From: Arenibacter hampyeongensis
GTDB taxonomy: Bacteria; Bacteroidota; Bacteroidia; Flavobacteriales; Flavobacteriaceae
Length of the DNA: 64,000 bases
Direction of reading: 5' to 3'
NCBI RefSeq assembly: GCF_002909255.1
Contig: NZ_PIOB01000001.1
Location: forward strand, 124,001-188,000
The position numbers were made by a program, and so were the translations under genes. Below, in pieces: positions 17,045 through 25,781 of this stretch. Under the pieces are notes generated by a model. It was not told the DNA's origin. It saw only the letters and a list, made by a program, of their open reading frames with translations, and did no database searches. Position 1 is the first letter of the stretch; every line of letters starts with the position of its first letter.

Positions 17045-18748
17045 ATGAATCAAAGCGAAATGTTTGATGCCATTGTTGTAGGTACCGGTATTAGTGGAGG
17101 TTGGGCAGCTAAAGAACTTTGCGAGAATGGGTTAAAGACTTTGGTGCTGGAAAGAGGACCAATGGTAAAGCATATCGAGGATTACCCCACAATGAACGAT
17201 GACCCATGGGATTATCCATTAAAGGGTAAATTATCCAAAGCCGATAAAGAAAAATATCACATACAAAGTAGGTTGAATTGGGCACCGGATGAGAGCAATA
17301 AGCATTTCTTTGTAAACGATTTGGAGCATCCTTATGTTCAAACCAAACGATTCGATTGGATAAGAGGATATCAGGTAGGCGGGCGTTCCTTAACATGGGG
17401 AAGACAGAGTTACCGTTGGGGCGATATTGATTTTGAAGCCAATAAAAAAGAGGGCATCAGTGTTGATTGGCCTGTTCGTTACAAGGATATTGCGCCATGG
17501 TATGACAAAGTTGAAGAATACATAGGGGTCAGTGGTCAAGCCCTCGGGCTAAAACAATTGCCAGACGGTAAATTTCAACCCCCCATGAAATTGAATTGTG
17601 TAGAGGAAGACTTTCAAAAATCCATAGCAGAAAAATTTGATGATGGCCGTTTGGTGACCATTGGCCGTACGGCACACATTACAGATCCAAATGCAGATTT
17701 TGAAGGTCGCGGAGTGTGTCAAAATCGAGATAGATGCTCGCGTGGATGCCCTTTCGGAGGCTATTTTAGCAGCAATTCATCCACTTTGCCGGCCGCAGAA
17801 AGAACAGGTAATATGACGCTCAGACCCAATTCCATAGTATGCGAAGTCGTCTATGATGATAAAACAAAAAGAGCGACCGGAGTAAAAGTGATAGATGCGG
17901 AAACCAACGAAAAAATTGAGTTCAAGGCCCGTATTATTTTTCTTTGTGCTTCAGCCATGGCTTCCGTAGGTATATTATTGCAATCAAAAAGTGAACGCTT
18001 CCCGAATGGTCTTGGAAATGACTCTGATGCCTTGGGTAGAGGGATCATGGACCATCATTATAAATTAGGGGCAACCGCTAAAGTGGATGGATATTTGGAC
18101 AAATATTATAAAGGTCGCCGTGCCAATGGTTTTTATATTCCCCGATTCGTAAATATGGACGAAAAGACCAAACGCGATGGGTATATTCGAGGATTCGGTT
18201 TTCAAGGTACGGCCAGTAGAGGCGATTGGTCTGAAGCCATTGGGGAATTGGGATTTGGAAAAGAACTCAAAGAAAGCATTCTAAAGCCAGGTCATTGGAC
18301 GATCGGTGTCACCGGATTTGGAGAATTCCTCCCATATGACGATAACAGGGTTTCTTTAAGCCCTACAGAAAAAGATAAATGGGGGCTTCCACAATTGGCA
18401 TTTGATGTTGAATTCAAGGAGAACGAGCTGAATATGCGCATGGATATCAAAAAAGTTATTGTAGAGATGTTTGAAGCGGCAGGGTTTAAAGATGTACAAT
18501 CCTATGAGGAACCTTCCGGGCCTGGATTGGGAATACATGAAATGGGCGGTGCCCGCATGGGACATGATTCCAAAACCTCAATCTTGAATAAAAATAATCA
18601 AGTGCATCTGGTTCCCAATGTATATGTCACCGATGGTGCTTTTATGACCTCCTCCAATTGTGTAAATCCGTCGTTGACCTATATGGCATTTACGGCTAGG
18701 GCAGCAAATCATGCTGCCAAACAATTGAAAGAGGGTAAATTTTCATAA
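17045..18748 (+). CDS. GMC-family FAD oxidoreductase (sugar dehydrogenase type), copy 1
   Basis: Flavoprotein of 567 residues. The Rossmann FAD motif VVGTGISGGWAAKEL is at residues 11-25 and the GMC loop GGRSLTWGRQSYRW at 112-125. The C-terminal domain has LGIHEMGGARMG (His498) and SSNCVNPSLTYMAF, which carries the active-site Asn position. A cysteine cluster C225-x5-C231-x3-C235-P resembles the iron-sulfur segment of alpha/gamma-type FAD glucose dehydrogenases. It is probably a glycoside or glucoside 3-dehydrogenase, donating electrons to a carrier rather than O2. No small subunit gene follows, unlike copy 2. It starts the rightward unit, divergent from the TIM-barrel/DUF1080 operon. The substrate is unknown. 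Confidence 0.87.
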   Translation: MNQSEMFDAIVVGTGISGGWAAKELCENGLKTLVLERGPMVKHIEDYPTMNDDPWDYPLKGKLSKADKEKYHIQSRLNWAPDESNKHFFVNDLEHPYVQTKRFDWIRGYQVGGRSLTWGRQSYRWGDIDFEANKKEGISVDWPVRYKDIAPWYDKVEEYIGVSGQALGLKQLPDGKFQPPMKLNCVEEDFQKSIAEKFDDGRLVTIGRTAHITDPNADFEGRGVCQNRDRCSRGCPFGGYFSSNSSTLPAAERTGNMTLRPNSIVCEVVYDDKTKRATGVKVIDAETNEKIEFKARIIFLCASAMASVGILLQSKSERFPNGLGNDSDALGRGIMDHHYKLGATAKVDGYLDKYYKGRRANGFYIPRFVNMDEKTKRDGYIRGFGFQGTASRGDWSEAIGELGFGKELKESILKPGHWTIGVTGFGEFLPYDDNRVSLSPTEKDKWGLPQLAFDVEFKENELNMRMDIKKVIVEMFEAAGFKDVQSYEEPSGPGLGIHEMGGARMGHDSKTSILNKNNQVHLVPNVYVTDGAFMTSSNCVNPSLTYMAFTARAANHAAKQLKEGKFS

Positions 18749-18809
18749 CATCCTTCGAGAAATAATTAATGTATTTTACCGTTACTGTTAAAACTTAGAC
18801 CTAATTAGA

Positions 18810-19271
18810 ATGGACAATGCTTCGGCTAGAAATATGTGGGGTGATTTTTTAGACGCCCACTTGGAATTTGCTTTTGAGGAAGCACCTAAAGTGTTTCACT
18901 TTAGCGACAATGAACAAGATGCAGACCAGGTAGTGAATCTAGTCATCAAAAACCTTAAGAAAGCGGCCTCTTTTTCCCTATTGGGCCTTCAATACCGAAA
19001 AGAGCCACTTCCTAAAATAGGTGCCTTTATGATTATTACAGATTGGAACGGCAAAGCCAAGTGCATCATAAGGACCAAATCCGTAAAATTGAAGCCATTT
19101 TTTAGTATTAGCACGGATTATGTACAATTGGAGGGCTTAGGGGACAAAAGTCTAGAGCACTGGAAAAAATACCATTGGAATTATTTCACCCGTGAATTGG
19201 CCCCTTATGAACGTGTTCCCAGAGACAGCATGATCGTTGTTTGTGTAGAGTTCGACAAAGTTTACGGGTAA
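18810..19271 (+). CDS. ASCH domain protein
   Basis: Small cytoplasmic protein of 153 residues. The features of the ASCH beta-barrel (PUA-like) superfamily are visible: MWGDFLDAHLEF at the N-terminus, PLPKIGAFMIITDWNGKAKCIIRTKSVKLKPF in the core, and the C-terminal SLEHWKKYHWNYFTREL. Relatives bind or modify RNA or nucleosides. It is 61 bases after the GMC gene and may be co-transcribed, but a functional link is not evident. A hairpin that could terminate in both directions follows. Confidence 0.8.
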   Translation: MDNASARNMWGDFLDAHLEFAFEEAPKVFHFSDNEQDADQVVNLVIKNLKKAASFSLLGLQYRKEPLPKIGAFMIITDWNGKAKCIIRTKSVKLKPFFSISTDYVQLEGLGDKSLEHWKKYHWNYFTRELAPYERVPRDSMIVVCVEFDKVYG

Positions 19272-19298
19272 TCCTCGGGACTTATAATATATTAATAA

Positions 19299-19324
19299 GA
19301 AATGGCCGCTATTGCGGCCATTTC
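19299..19324. terminator. Hairpin between convergent genes
   Basis: Perfect 11-bp stem (GAAATGGCCGC with GCGGCCATTTC) around a TATT loop. It lies between the convergent ASCH and Gfo/Idh/MocA genes. Neither side has a strong T run, so its efficiency as a terminator is uncertain. Confidence 0.6.
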
Positions 19325-19344
19325 CATATCAAATTCATCTCCAT

Positions 19345-20481
19345 TTATTTCAAATCGATCCAAATATTGCCTTTTTTGTTGGACTCCACCGTACTTTCAA
19401 TAAAATCCAGACCGCGAACCCCATCCAGCATAGTTGGGAATTCACCATCGTTATATTTTTCACCTCTAATTGCCCTTGCAACACCTAAATAAATATTGGC
19501 CATAGAATCAAAAATTCCTTCAGGATGTCCTGGAGGTAATTTAGTTCCTGCCAAGGATAACTTAGAATTATACGCATGGCCAGGCTTGTAGACCTGAAGA
19601 GGTTTATCATCACTTAAGACATACAGAGAATTGGGATTCTCCTGCTCCCATCTAAGGCCACCCTTCTCTCCGTAAATAGCAATGGAAAGTCCGTTTTCTT
19701 CCCCAGTAGCCACCTGACTAGATCGAATAACCCCTTTCACATGCTTGTCCATACGGATCAATACCGTACCGTCTACATCCATTTGATTATCCTCATATAA
19801 ATAATTGAAATCTGCCAAAATGGACTTTATTGTCAAACCGGTCGTATACTCGATCATATTGAAGGCATGAACCCCAATATCCCCCATACATGAACTGATT
19901 CCGGCTTTTTTGGGATCTAATCTCCAAACGGTTGAACGTTTGGCCTTATCATGGATAATGGAGTTGATCCAACCTTGATAATATTGTGCATCTACCTTGT
20001 GTATTTTTCCAATAGCCCCGGCCTTTATCATCTCGCGCATTTGTCTAACCATGGGATACCCGGTATAGGTATGGGTAACCGCAAAAACGGTTTTTGACTT
20101 TTCCAAGGTTGCCTGTAAAATTTTAGCTTCCTCATAGGTGGTGGTCATAGGCTTTTCACAAATGACATGGAACCCGTTTTCCAGTAACTTTTTGGCCATA
20201 GGAAAATGCAAAAAGTTAGGAGTAAGTACAGAACATACCTGAATACGTTCTTCCTTGGGAAGTTTCAATTCCTCCTCTACCAAGGTGTCAAAATCCTTAT
20301 AGATCCTATTGGTAGGCACGTCTATTTCCTCGGCAAAAGCAACATTCGCTTCAAAGTCCGGATTAAAAACTGCGCCAACAATTTCGTAATTATCATTAAT
20401 CTGTGATGCCACTCTGTGCAACACTCCAATAAGGGAGTCTCCTCCACCCCCTAAAATTCCTAGTTTAATTTTTTTACCCAT
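19345..20481 (-). CDS. Gfo/Idh/MocA family oxidoreductase
   Basis: NAD(P)-dependent sugar dehydrogenase-like protein of 378 residues. The Rossmann segment is KLGILGGGGDSLIGV (residues 5-19). The diagnostic EKP motif is in HVICEKPMTTTYEEA, and the substrate-site DxGxH motif is in CMGDIGVHAFNMIEY. It has no signal peptide. Members of this family oxidise or reduce sugars at C2, C3 or other ring positions and occur in 3-keto-glycoside loci, which fits the surrounding genes. It is the last gene of a tight minus-strand operon (TIM barrel, DinB, MFS, this gene) with an 17-base gap to the MFS gene. Confidence 0.9.
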   Translation of the reverse strand: MGKKIKLGILGGGGDSLIGVLHRVASQINDNYEIVGAVFNPDFEANVAFAEEIDVPTNRIYKDFDTLVEEELKLPKEERIQVCSVLTPNFLHFPMAKKLLENGFHVICEKPMTTTYEEAKILQATLEKSKTVFAVTHTYTGYPMVRQMREMIKAGAIGKIHKVDAQYYQGWINSIIHDKAKRSTVWRLDPKKAGISSCMGDIGVHAFNMIEYTTGLTIKSILADFNYLYEDNQMDVDGTVLIRMDKHVKGVIRSSQVATGEENGLSIAIYGEKGGLRWEQENPNSLYVLSDDKPLQVYKPGHAYNSKLSLAGTKLPPGHPEGIFDSMANIYLGVARAIRGEKYNDGEFPTMLDGVRGLDFIESTVESNKKGNIWIDLK

Positions 20482-20498
20482 AATATAATTGTTCCTAA

Positions 20499-21728
20499 TT
20501 ACTCTTTATATTCTACTTCTTCGTTTTTAAAAAATATTGCGAACAGTACCATTGCCCCAAATGCAAAAATAGCTGGAAAAGTCCAAATATCCGTCCAGTT
20601 GTGAACACCTTCACTTAACAAATAACTATCCGTTATTCTTCCGGCCACCCAAAAACCTATCAGCATTCCAACGCCATAGGTCGCCAAGGTAATTAAACCT
20701 TGGGCCGCGCTTTTAAATTTATCACCCGCCTTTGAATCCGTATAAATCTGCCCGGATACAAAGAAAAAATCATAGCAAATACCGTGTAGTGCAATCCCCA
20801 ATATTAACATAAAAGCCAAATCTCCACCATTTCCATATGCAAAAAGGAGATATCTAATGGTCCAAGCCAGCATCCCGGCGATCATGGTCTTTTTAAATCC
20901 AAATTTCTTAAAGAAATACGGCAATAACAACATAAACAAGACTTCTGAAACTTGGCCAAGCGTCATTATTCCCGTGGGATTTTCCATTCCAATCTCCGAT
21001 AAAAATGGATTTGCGTTTTGATAATAAAAGGCCAGTGGAATACAAATCAAAATGGATGAGACAAAGAATATAAAGAAATTTCTATCCTTTACAAGTTTTA
21101 GTGCATCCAGTCCCAAAATTTCTGAAATGGACACCTTTTCATTTGTTTTAACCTTTGGAGGTGTTTTAGGTAAGGTAAAACTAAAAAGCCCCAGAATGGC
21201 CGAAGCGATCACCACCATTAAAAAGGTATTTCTCAATAGGCCTTCGCCCCTAGAGGCTTCGGAATCCCACAGGAATACATAACTAATTATTAAACCGGCG
21301 GCTATCCAACCTATGGTACCAAAAACCCTCACAAATGAAAATTCCTTGGCCGGATTCTTCATCTGACTAAAGGAAATTGAATTGACCAAGGCCAAAGTAG
21401 GCATATATAGAATCATGTATCCAAGTACATAGGGATAAAAACCTGCAAAGTCGACGGCTGTATACATCTGGTACATCATAACGGCACCCAGTAGATGCAA
21501 CACCCCTAAAATGCGCTCCGCATTAAAATATCTATCGGCGATCAATCCTATAATAAAAGGGGCTATAATTGCACCCCAGGATTGCGTTGAATACGCCATT
21601 GCCGATTCCGCTCCCGTAGCCCTGAGGTTTTGCCCCAAGAACGTGCCAAGCGTCACGAACCATCCCCCCCAAATAAAGAATTCAAGGAACATCATTATGG
21701 ACAACTGTACTTTGGTTTTAACATTCAC
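20499..21728 (-). CDS. MFS transporter of the nucleoside:H+ symporter type
   Basis: Inner-membrane permease of 409 residues with 12 predicted helices. The N-terminus MNVKTKVQLSIMMFLEFFIWGGWFVTLGTFL and the following GLIADRYFNAERILGVLHLLGA loop match the NupG/XapB-type nucleoside permease branch of the major facilitator superfamily, which in Bacteroidota often travels with sugar or glycoside genes. Here it most likely imports the sugar or keto-sugar made or cleaved in the periplasm; a true nucleoside substrate is possible. Its neighbours in the operon are DinB (15 bases upstream) and Gfo/Idh/MocA. Confidence 0.86.
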   Translation of the reverse strand: MNVKTKVQLSIMMFLEFFIWGGWFVTLGTFLGQNLRATGAESAMAYSTQSWGAIIAPFIIGLIADRYFNAERILGVLHLLGAVMMYQMYTAVDFAGFYPYVLGYMILYMPTLALVNSISFSQMKNPAKEFSFVRVFGTIGWIAAGLIISYVFLWDSEASRGEGLLRNTFLMVVIASAILGLFSFTLPKTPPKVKTNEKVSISEILGLDALKLVKDRNFFIFFVSSILICIPLAFYYQNANPFLSEIGMENPTGIMTLGQVSEVLFMLLLPYFFKKFGFKKTMIAGMLAWTIRYLLFAYGNGGDLAFMLILGIALHGICYDFFFVSGQIYTDSKAGDKFKSAAQGLITLATYGVGMLIGFWVAGRITDSYLLSEGVHNWTDIWTFPAIFAFGAMVLFAIFFKNEEVEYKE

Positions 21729-21743
21729 GGTTCAAAAGGGTAT

Positions 21744-22187
21744 TTATCGCTTATAAAAAGCATAATCCAAGACCAGGGGTTCAATGGAGTTATTTCTAAA
21801 ATCAACGGAAATTTGGGCCCTATGATGGGTTGAGTGGTTTATGATATGAAATAACATATCCTGAATGGTATTGGTAAACAACCTACCTTGGGTATTCTCA
21901 TAGTCCAATCGCTTTTCAAAACTATCCACATTGGTAATTATCTCAAAAGAGCTTCTTTGATTTTCGTAATGTATATCTCCCCAATCCTTTAGCGGCTGTA
22001 ACTGAAAAACGCCATACTCTATTTTTTTACCAAGAATCCTGGCATTCCATATATGGTGGGCATTTAAAATATGACTAAAGAGCTCCGTTGTCCTATCTGG
22101 AACCTGTTCCAGCTTTTGGCACTCTTCAATCAATTTCTTATTGCAGTAAAAGTTATAATCGAAAAGCTGATTGAAAAAAGCCTTCAT
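21744..22187 (-). CDS. DinB-fold metalloprotein
   Basis: Small protein of 147 residues of the DinB/YfiT four-helix bundle family. The start MKAFFNQLFDYNFYCNKKLIEEC and three potential metal-binding histidine sites are visible: LNAHHIWNARI and FHIINHSTHHRAQI. Such proteins bind a divalent metal; many act as thiol-dependent transferases or have no known role. It sits inside a sugar operon, 11 bases after the TIM-barrel lipoprotein gene and 15 before the MFS gene, which suggests co-regulation. Its function there is unclear. Confidence 0.83.
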   Translation of the reverse strand: MKAFFNQLFDYNFYCNKKLIEECQKLEQVPDRTTELFSHILNAHHIWNARILGKKIEYGVFQLQPLKDWGDIHYENQRSSFEIITNVDSFEKRLDYENTQGRLFTNTIQDMLFHIINHSTHHRAQISVDFRNNSIEPLVLDYAFYKR

Positions 22188-22198
22188 AGGATATAATG

Positions 22199-23188
22199 CT
22201 AATTTAGTTCCTTACCGGCCTTTATCAATAAATCCCTTGTAGCAAGAATTCCTTGCTCCTCACTCAAAACACTACCTTCATATTCCACACCTATGAAACC
22301 AGTATAACCTGCGTCCTTAACCATTTTAAGTATTCTAGGGTAGTCCAATTTCGTTTCATTGCCGTCCGCATCAAAATCATGGGATTTGGCACTTACCGCC
22401 TTGGCATAAGGCATTAATTCCGCTATGCCTTTATAATTGTCATACTCCTCCGCACAGCCATTCTCGGATCTTGTTATGCAGAAGTTTCCAAAATCCGGAA
22501 GGCTTCCGCAATTATCCATATTTACAGCTTTCATCACTTCAGCGTGCAATACCCCATTGGATGACAATCCCCCGTGATTTTCGACCAAAACATTAATATT
22601 CTTGGTTGCCGCATAAGTTGCCAACTTGGTAAGTCCGTCCACGGCATTCACTTTCCATTCCTCGGGAACGCTACTTCCGTTCAGATTTACCCGAATCGCA
22701 TGGCATCCCATTGCCGCAGCAGCGTCCACCCATTTCTTATGTTTTTCTACAGTTTCATTTCTTTCTTTCTCATCGCTAACCGCCAAATTCCCTTGGCCGT
22801 CAATCATGATCAATACATTTTGCAAACCATATTTTTTTGCCTCTGCATTGGATTTCTCAACAAATGCGGCCATGGCCTCCTCTGAATAGTTGGCCTTTTC
22901 CAACTCAGGGTTATATAATTGACTAACATACTCCAGCCCGGTAAAGCCCCAGTTCTTGGCCTTTTCCGCAAAAGTATAGGGATCAACACCATCTTCACGT
23001 ATCATCTTATGTATGGACCACTGGGCCAACGACAATTTAAAAAATGGATCTGCAGTCTTCATGGCTACCTCTGAGGCCTCCATATCCTTTGGCTGCTCCT
23101 TAGGAGCGTCCTTACAGGAAAAGACACCCATAAATAAGGCTATTAAAACTACCTTAGTTCCATTGATTTTTAAATTTTTACACTTCAT
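22199..23188 (-). CDS. Exported TIM-barrel sugar isomerase/epimerase-like lipoprotein
   Basis: Xylose-isomerase-like TIM-barrel protein with a lipoprotein signal (lipobox VFSC, then an acidic KDAPKEQPKDME linker). It is about 329 residues from the ATG at 23188. A longer reading from a TTG at 23212 adds eight residues and spoils the compact signal peptide, so I prefer the ATG. Ligand-like motifs are VLVENHGGLSSNG, LPDFGNFCI, AKSHDFDADG and FIGVEYEGS. The predicted location is periplasmic or on the outer membrane. It heads the operon with DinB, MFS and Gfo/Idh/MocA and is divergent from the second GMC gene; the gap holds two palindromes. Confidence 0.86.
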   Translation of the reverse strand: MKCKNLKINGTKVVLIALFMGVFSCKDAPKEQPKDMEASEVAMKTADPFFKLSLAQWSIHKMIREDGVDPYTFAEKAKNWGFTGLEYVSQLYNPELEKANYSEEAMAAFVEKSNAEAKKYGLQNVLIMIDGQGNLAVSDEKERNETVEKHKKWVDAAAAMGCHAIRVNLNGSSVPEEWKVNAVDGLTKLATYAATKNINVLVENHGGLSSNGVLHAEVMKAVNMDNCGSLPDFGNFCITRSENGCAEEYDNYKGIAELMPYAKAVSAKSHDFDADGNETKLDYPRILKMVKDAGYTGFIGVEYEGSVLSEEQGILATRDLLIKAGKELN

Positions 23189-23224
23189 AATACGTTTTGA
23201 GATTAAATCCAAGAATTAACAATT

Positions 23225-23240
23225 ACTATAACGTTATAGT
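23225..23240. promoter_or_regulatory. Candidate operator: 16-bp perfect palindrome with CG centre
   Basis: ACTATAACGTTATAGT is a perfect palindrome with a central ACGT, the form typical of LacI-family operators. It is in the divergent gap between the TIM-barrel lipoprotein gene and GMC copy 2, so it could control both operons. No LacI gene is in the window. Confidence 0.5.
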
Positions 23241-23288
23241 GTCATAGTATTAATAAATATAGGGTTTAAATGTAGAAAATTAATTTTA

Positions 23289-23310
23289 TATTTAATAAAT
23301 TTATTAAATA
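23289..23310. promoter_or_regulatory. 22-bp perfect AT palindrome before GMC copy 2
   Basis: The half-site TATTTAATAAA (23289-23299) is followed directly by its exact reverse complement (23300-23310). It ends 13 bases before the GMC start codon. It could be an operator or a hairpin in the leader; the base composition (all A/T) lowers its weight. Confidence 0.4.
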
Positions 23311-23323
23311 AACAATTTCATAA

Positions 23324-25036
23324 ATGAGCAAGATTTATAGCAATGAAGTGCAGGATTCTTATGATGCAATTGTCGTAGGTACGGGGATTAGCGGAGGGTG
23401 GGCCGCCAAGGAGTTATGTGAAAAAGGACTCAAAACCCTAGTTTTGGAGCGTGGAAGAATGGTAAAACACATCGAAGACTACGAAACTGCCAATTTAGAC
23501 CCCTGGGACTTTCCGAACGCCGGAGAACCTACCAAGGAAGATGTTGCAAAACAACCTAAACAGAACAGAACAGGTTATACCACAAATGCTGCCAGTAAAA
23601 TGTGGTTTGTAAATGACCTGGAGCACCCCTATAATGAAATAAGGCGATTTGATTGGATGAGAGGTTACCACTTAGGTGGGCGTTCATTACAATGGGGACG
23701 GCAAAGTTACCGATGGAGCGACATCGATTTTACCGCCAACCAAAAGGACGGTATTGCAGTTGATTGGCCGGTACGCTATAAGGATATTGCACCATGGTAC
23801 TCTTTGGTGGAAAACTATATTGGAGTTAGTGGAGAGGCACTTAACCTACCTCAACTACCGGATAGTGATTTTTTGCCTCCCATGGAAATGAATTGTGTTG
23901 AAGAACATTTTAAGAATAAAGTTACAGAAGGTTTTGACGACCGTGCCGTTACCATAGGCCGTGTGGCGCATATTACCGGGACCAAAAATTTTGACGGACG
24001 CACCAAATGTCAATACAGAAACCGCTGTATAAGAGGGTGTCCTTTTGGAGGCTACTTCAGCAGTTTGTCATCTACCCTGCCAGCGGCAGAAGCAACAGGA
24101 AACATGACCTTACGAACAGACTCTATTGTTCATGAAGTAATATATGATCCCAATACCAAGAAAGCTACAGGGGTAAAGGTTATAGATAGGTTGACCAAGG
24201 AAACTTTTGAATTTAAGGCAAAGGTTATTTTCTTATGTGCCTCATCCATAGCTTCCACTTCCATATTAATGCAATCCAAATCTGACCGATTCCCAAATGG
24301 TATGGGCAATGATTCAGATCAACTGGGCCGCAATATTATGGACCACCATTTAGGTGTAGGTGCTTCCGGTAAATTCGATGGTTTCGAAGACAAATATTAC
24401 AAGGGCAGAAGACCTAATGGAATATATATTCCAAGATTTAGAAACCTTGGTGGAGATTCCGATAGAAAAGATTATAAACGTGGATTTGGTTATCAGGGTG
24501 GAGCCAGTAGGGGCAATTGGGAAGAAACGGTTGCAGAACTTTCTTACGGAAAAGACCTTAAGGACAATATACTTAACCCTGGAGGCTGGAGAATGGGCAT
24601 CGGTGGATTTGGCGAAGTGCTCCCTTATGAGGATAACAGAATGACCTTGGATTACGATAAATTGGATGGCTGGGGACTTCCTACTGTAACCTTCGATGCC
24701 GATTTACAGGAAAACGAATTCAACATGCGTAAAGATATGCAGCAATCTGCAATAGAAATGCTGGAAAAAGCAGGATTACGAGATGTCAAAGGGCATGATG
24801 GACCAACAGGTTTAGGTTTGGGAATTCATGAAATGGGCACGGCCAGGATGGGGCGCAATAGAAAAACCTCCGTGCTTAATGGGAACAATCAATTACATGA
24901 TGTACCAAATGTTTATGTAACTGATGGGTCATTTATGACTTCGGCCAGTTGTGTTAACCCATCATTGACTTATATGGCCTTCACAGCTAGGGCCGCTGAC
25001 CATGCGGTCAAAGAACTTAAAAAAGGAAATATATAA
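23324..25036 (+). CDS. GMC-family FAD oxidoreductase (sugar dehydrogenase type), copy 2
   Basis: Catalytic subunit-like flavoprotein of 570 residues, closely similar to copy 1 along its length. FAD motif VVGTGISGGWAAKELCEKG is at residues 17-35, and GGRSLQWGRQSYRWSDIDF follows. The C-terminus has LGIHEMGTARMGR and ASCVNPSLTYMAFTARAADHA. The cysteine cluster C229-x5-C235-x3-C239-P is conserved with copy 1. It has no signal peptide of its own. Its stop overlaps the start of a gluconate 2-dehydrogenase subunit 3-like gene, as in two-subunit glucose or glucoside 3-dehydrogenases, where the small Tat-exported subunit carries the large one to the periplasm. Confidence 0.9.
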   Translation: MSKIYSNEVQDSYDAIVVGTGISGGWAAKELCEKGLKTLVLERGRMVKHIEDYETANLDPWDFPNAGEPTKEDVAKQPKQNRTGYTTNAASKMWFVNDLEHPYNEIRRFDWMRGYHLGGRSLQWGRQSYRWSDIDFTANQKDGIAVDWPVRYKDIAPWYSLVENYIGVSGEALNLPQLPDSDFLPPMEMNCVEEHFKNKVTEGFDDRAVTIGRVAHITGTKNFDGRTKCQYRNRCIRGCPFGGYFSSLSSTLPAAEATGNMTLRTDSIVHEVIYDPNTKKATGVKVIDRLTKETFEFKAKVIFLCASSIASTSILMQSKSDRFPNGMGNDSDQLGRNIMDHHLGVGASGKFDGFEDKYYKGRRPNGIYIPRFRNLGGDSDRKDYKRGFGYQGGASRGNWEETVAELSYGKDLKDNILNPGGWRMGIGGFGEVLPYEDNRMTLDYDKLDGWGLPTVTFDADLQENEFNMRKDMQQSAIEMLEKAGLRDVKGHDGPTGLGLGIHEMGTARMGRNRKTSVLNGNNQLHDVPNVYVTDGSFMTSASCVNPSLTYMAFTARAADHAVKELKKGNI

Positions 25037-25683
25037 TGGATAGAAGAAAAGCACTTAAAAATATGGGGCTGGCGTTAGGATACACCGTAGCCACCCCAAC
25101 CCTGATCAGCATCGTTCAAAGTTGTAAAAAGGACGCTGCAATTGTATGGACCCCAGATTTTCTAACATCTGCTGAAGGATCTGTTCTAACCCATTTGGTA
25201 GATATTATACTTCCAAAAACCGATACTCCTTCTGCCTCCGAGGTACAGGTGCATATCTTCATAGATCGCTTTGCCGACCAGGTAATGGAAAAGGAACAGC
25301 AGGATCTGTTAAGGATGACCATGGGGAAATTTATGGACAAGGCCTTGCAGGACTCAGGCAAGAAGGAAATTGCTGACCTAACTCCAAAAGAACTGGAACC
25401 AGTCCTTGCCAATGCGCTAAAAGTTTCGAAAGAAGATGAGGCCAAAAACTTCAAAGCAATAAACACTTATACGGAGGCTGTAAAGGCTGGTAAAACGGCC
25501 ACCTTGGATGACGGACTATCCAGGTTTTCCTTCACCAATAATTTGAGAGGTCTAACAATTTGGGGCTATAAGTCATCAGAATTTGTCGGCGAGAATGTAT
25601 TACCTTATTTACCTGTACCAGGAGAATACATTGGATGCGGAGATCTTCAAGAATTAACTGGGGGAAAGACCTGGTCACTGTAA
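25036..25683 (+). CDS. Gluconate 2-dehydrogenase subunit 3-like small subunit (Tat lipoprotein)
   Basis: Small subunit of 215 residues. The N-terminus MDRRKALKNMGLALGYTV carries a twin-arginine signal, and the hydrophobic stretch ends in VQSC, a likely lipobox. The domain then follows with LTHLVDIILPKTDTPSASEVQVHIFIDRF, the usual opening of PF13618, and ends with LRGLTIWGYKSSEFVGENVLPYLPVPGEY. It starts on the last base of the GMC stop codon (TAATG), so translation is coupled and a 1:1 complex is likely. In known complexes this subunit is needed for export and folding of the GMC subunit. An associated cytochrome c is not seen in the window. Confidence 0.9.
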   Translation: MDRRKALKNMGLALGYTVATPTLISIVQSCKKDAAIVWTPDFLTSAEGSVLTHLVDIILPKTDTPSASEVQVHIFIDRFADQVMEKEQQDLLRMTMGKFMDKALQDSGKKEIADLTPKELEPVLANALKVSKEDEAKNFKAINTYTEAVKAGKTATLDDGLSRFSFTNNLRGLTIWGYKSSEFVGENVLPYLPVPGEYIGCGDLQELTGGKTWSL

Positions 25684-25781
25684 ATTAACAACTAATCATG
25701 AGCTATTAGAGCAAGGTTGGTCCATAGACCACTTAGTTCTATTAGCATTATTTTATAACAAAATTCCAACCTTATCCTAAA

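Noticed and set aside
25718-25731. TGGTC/GACCA inverted repeat before the hydroxypyruvate-isomerase-like gene
   Set aside because: Only 5-bp arms and no T run; too weak to call as operator or terminator.
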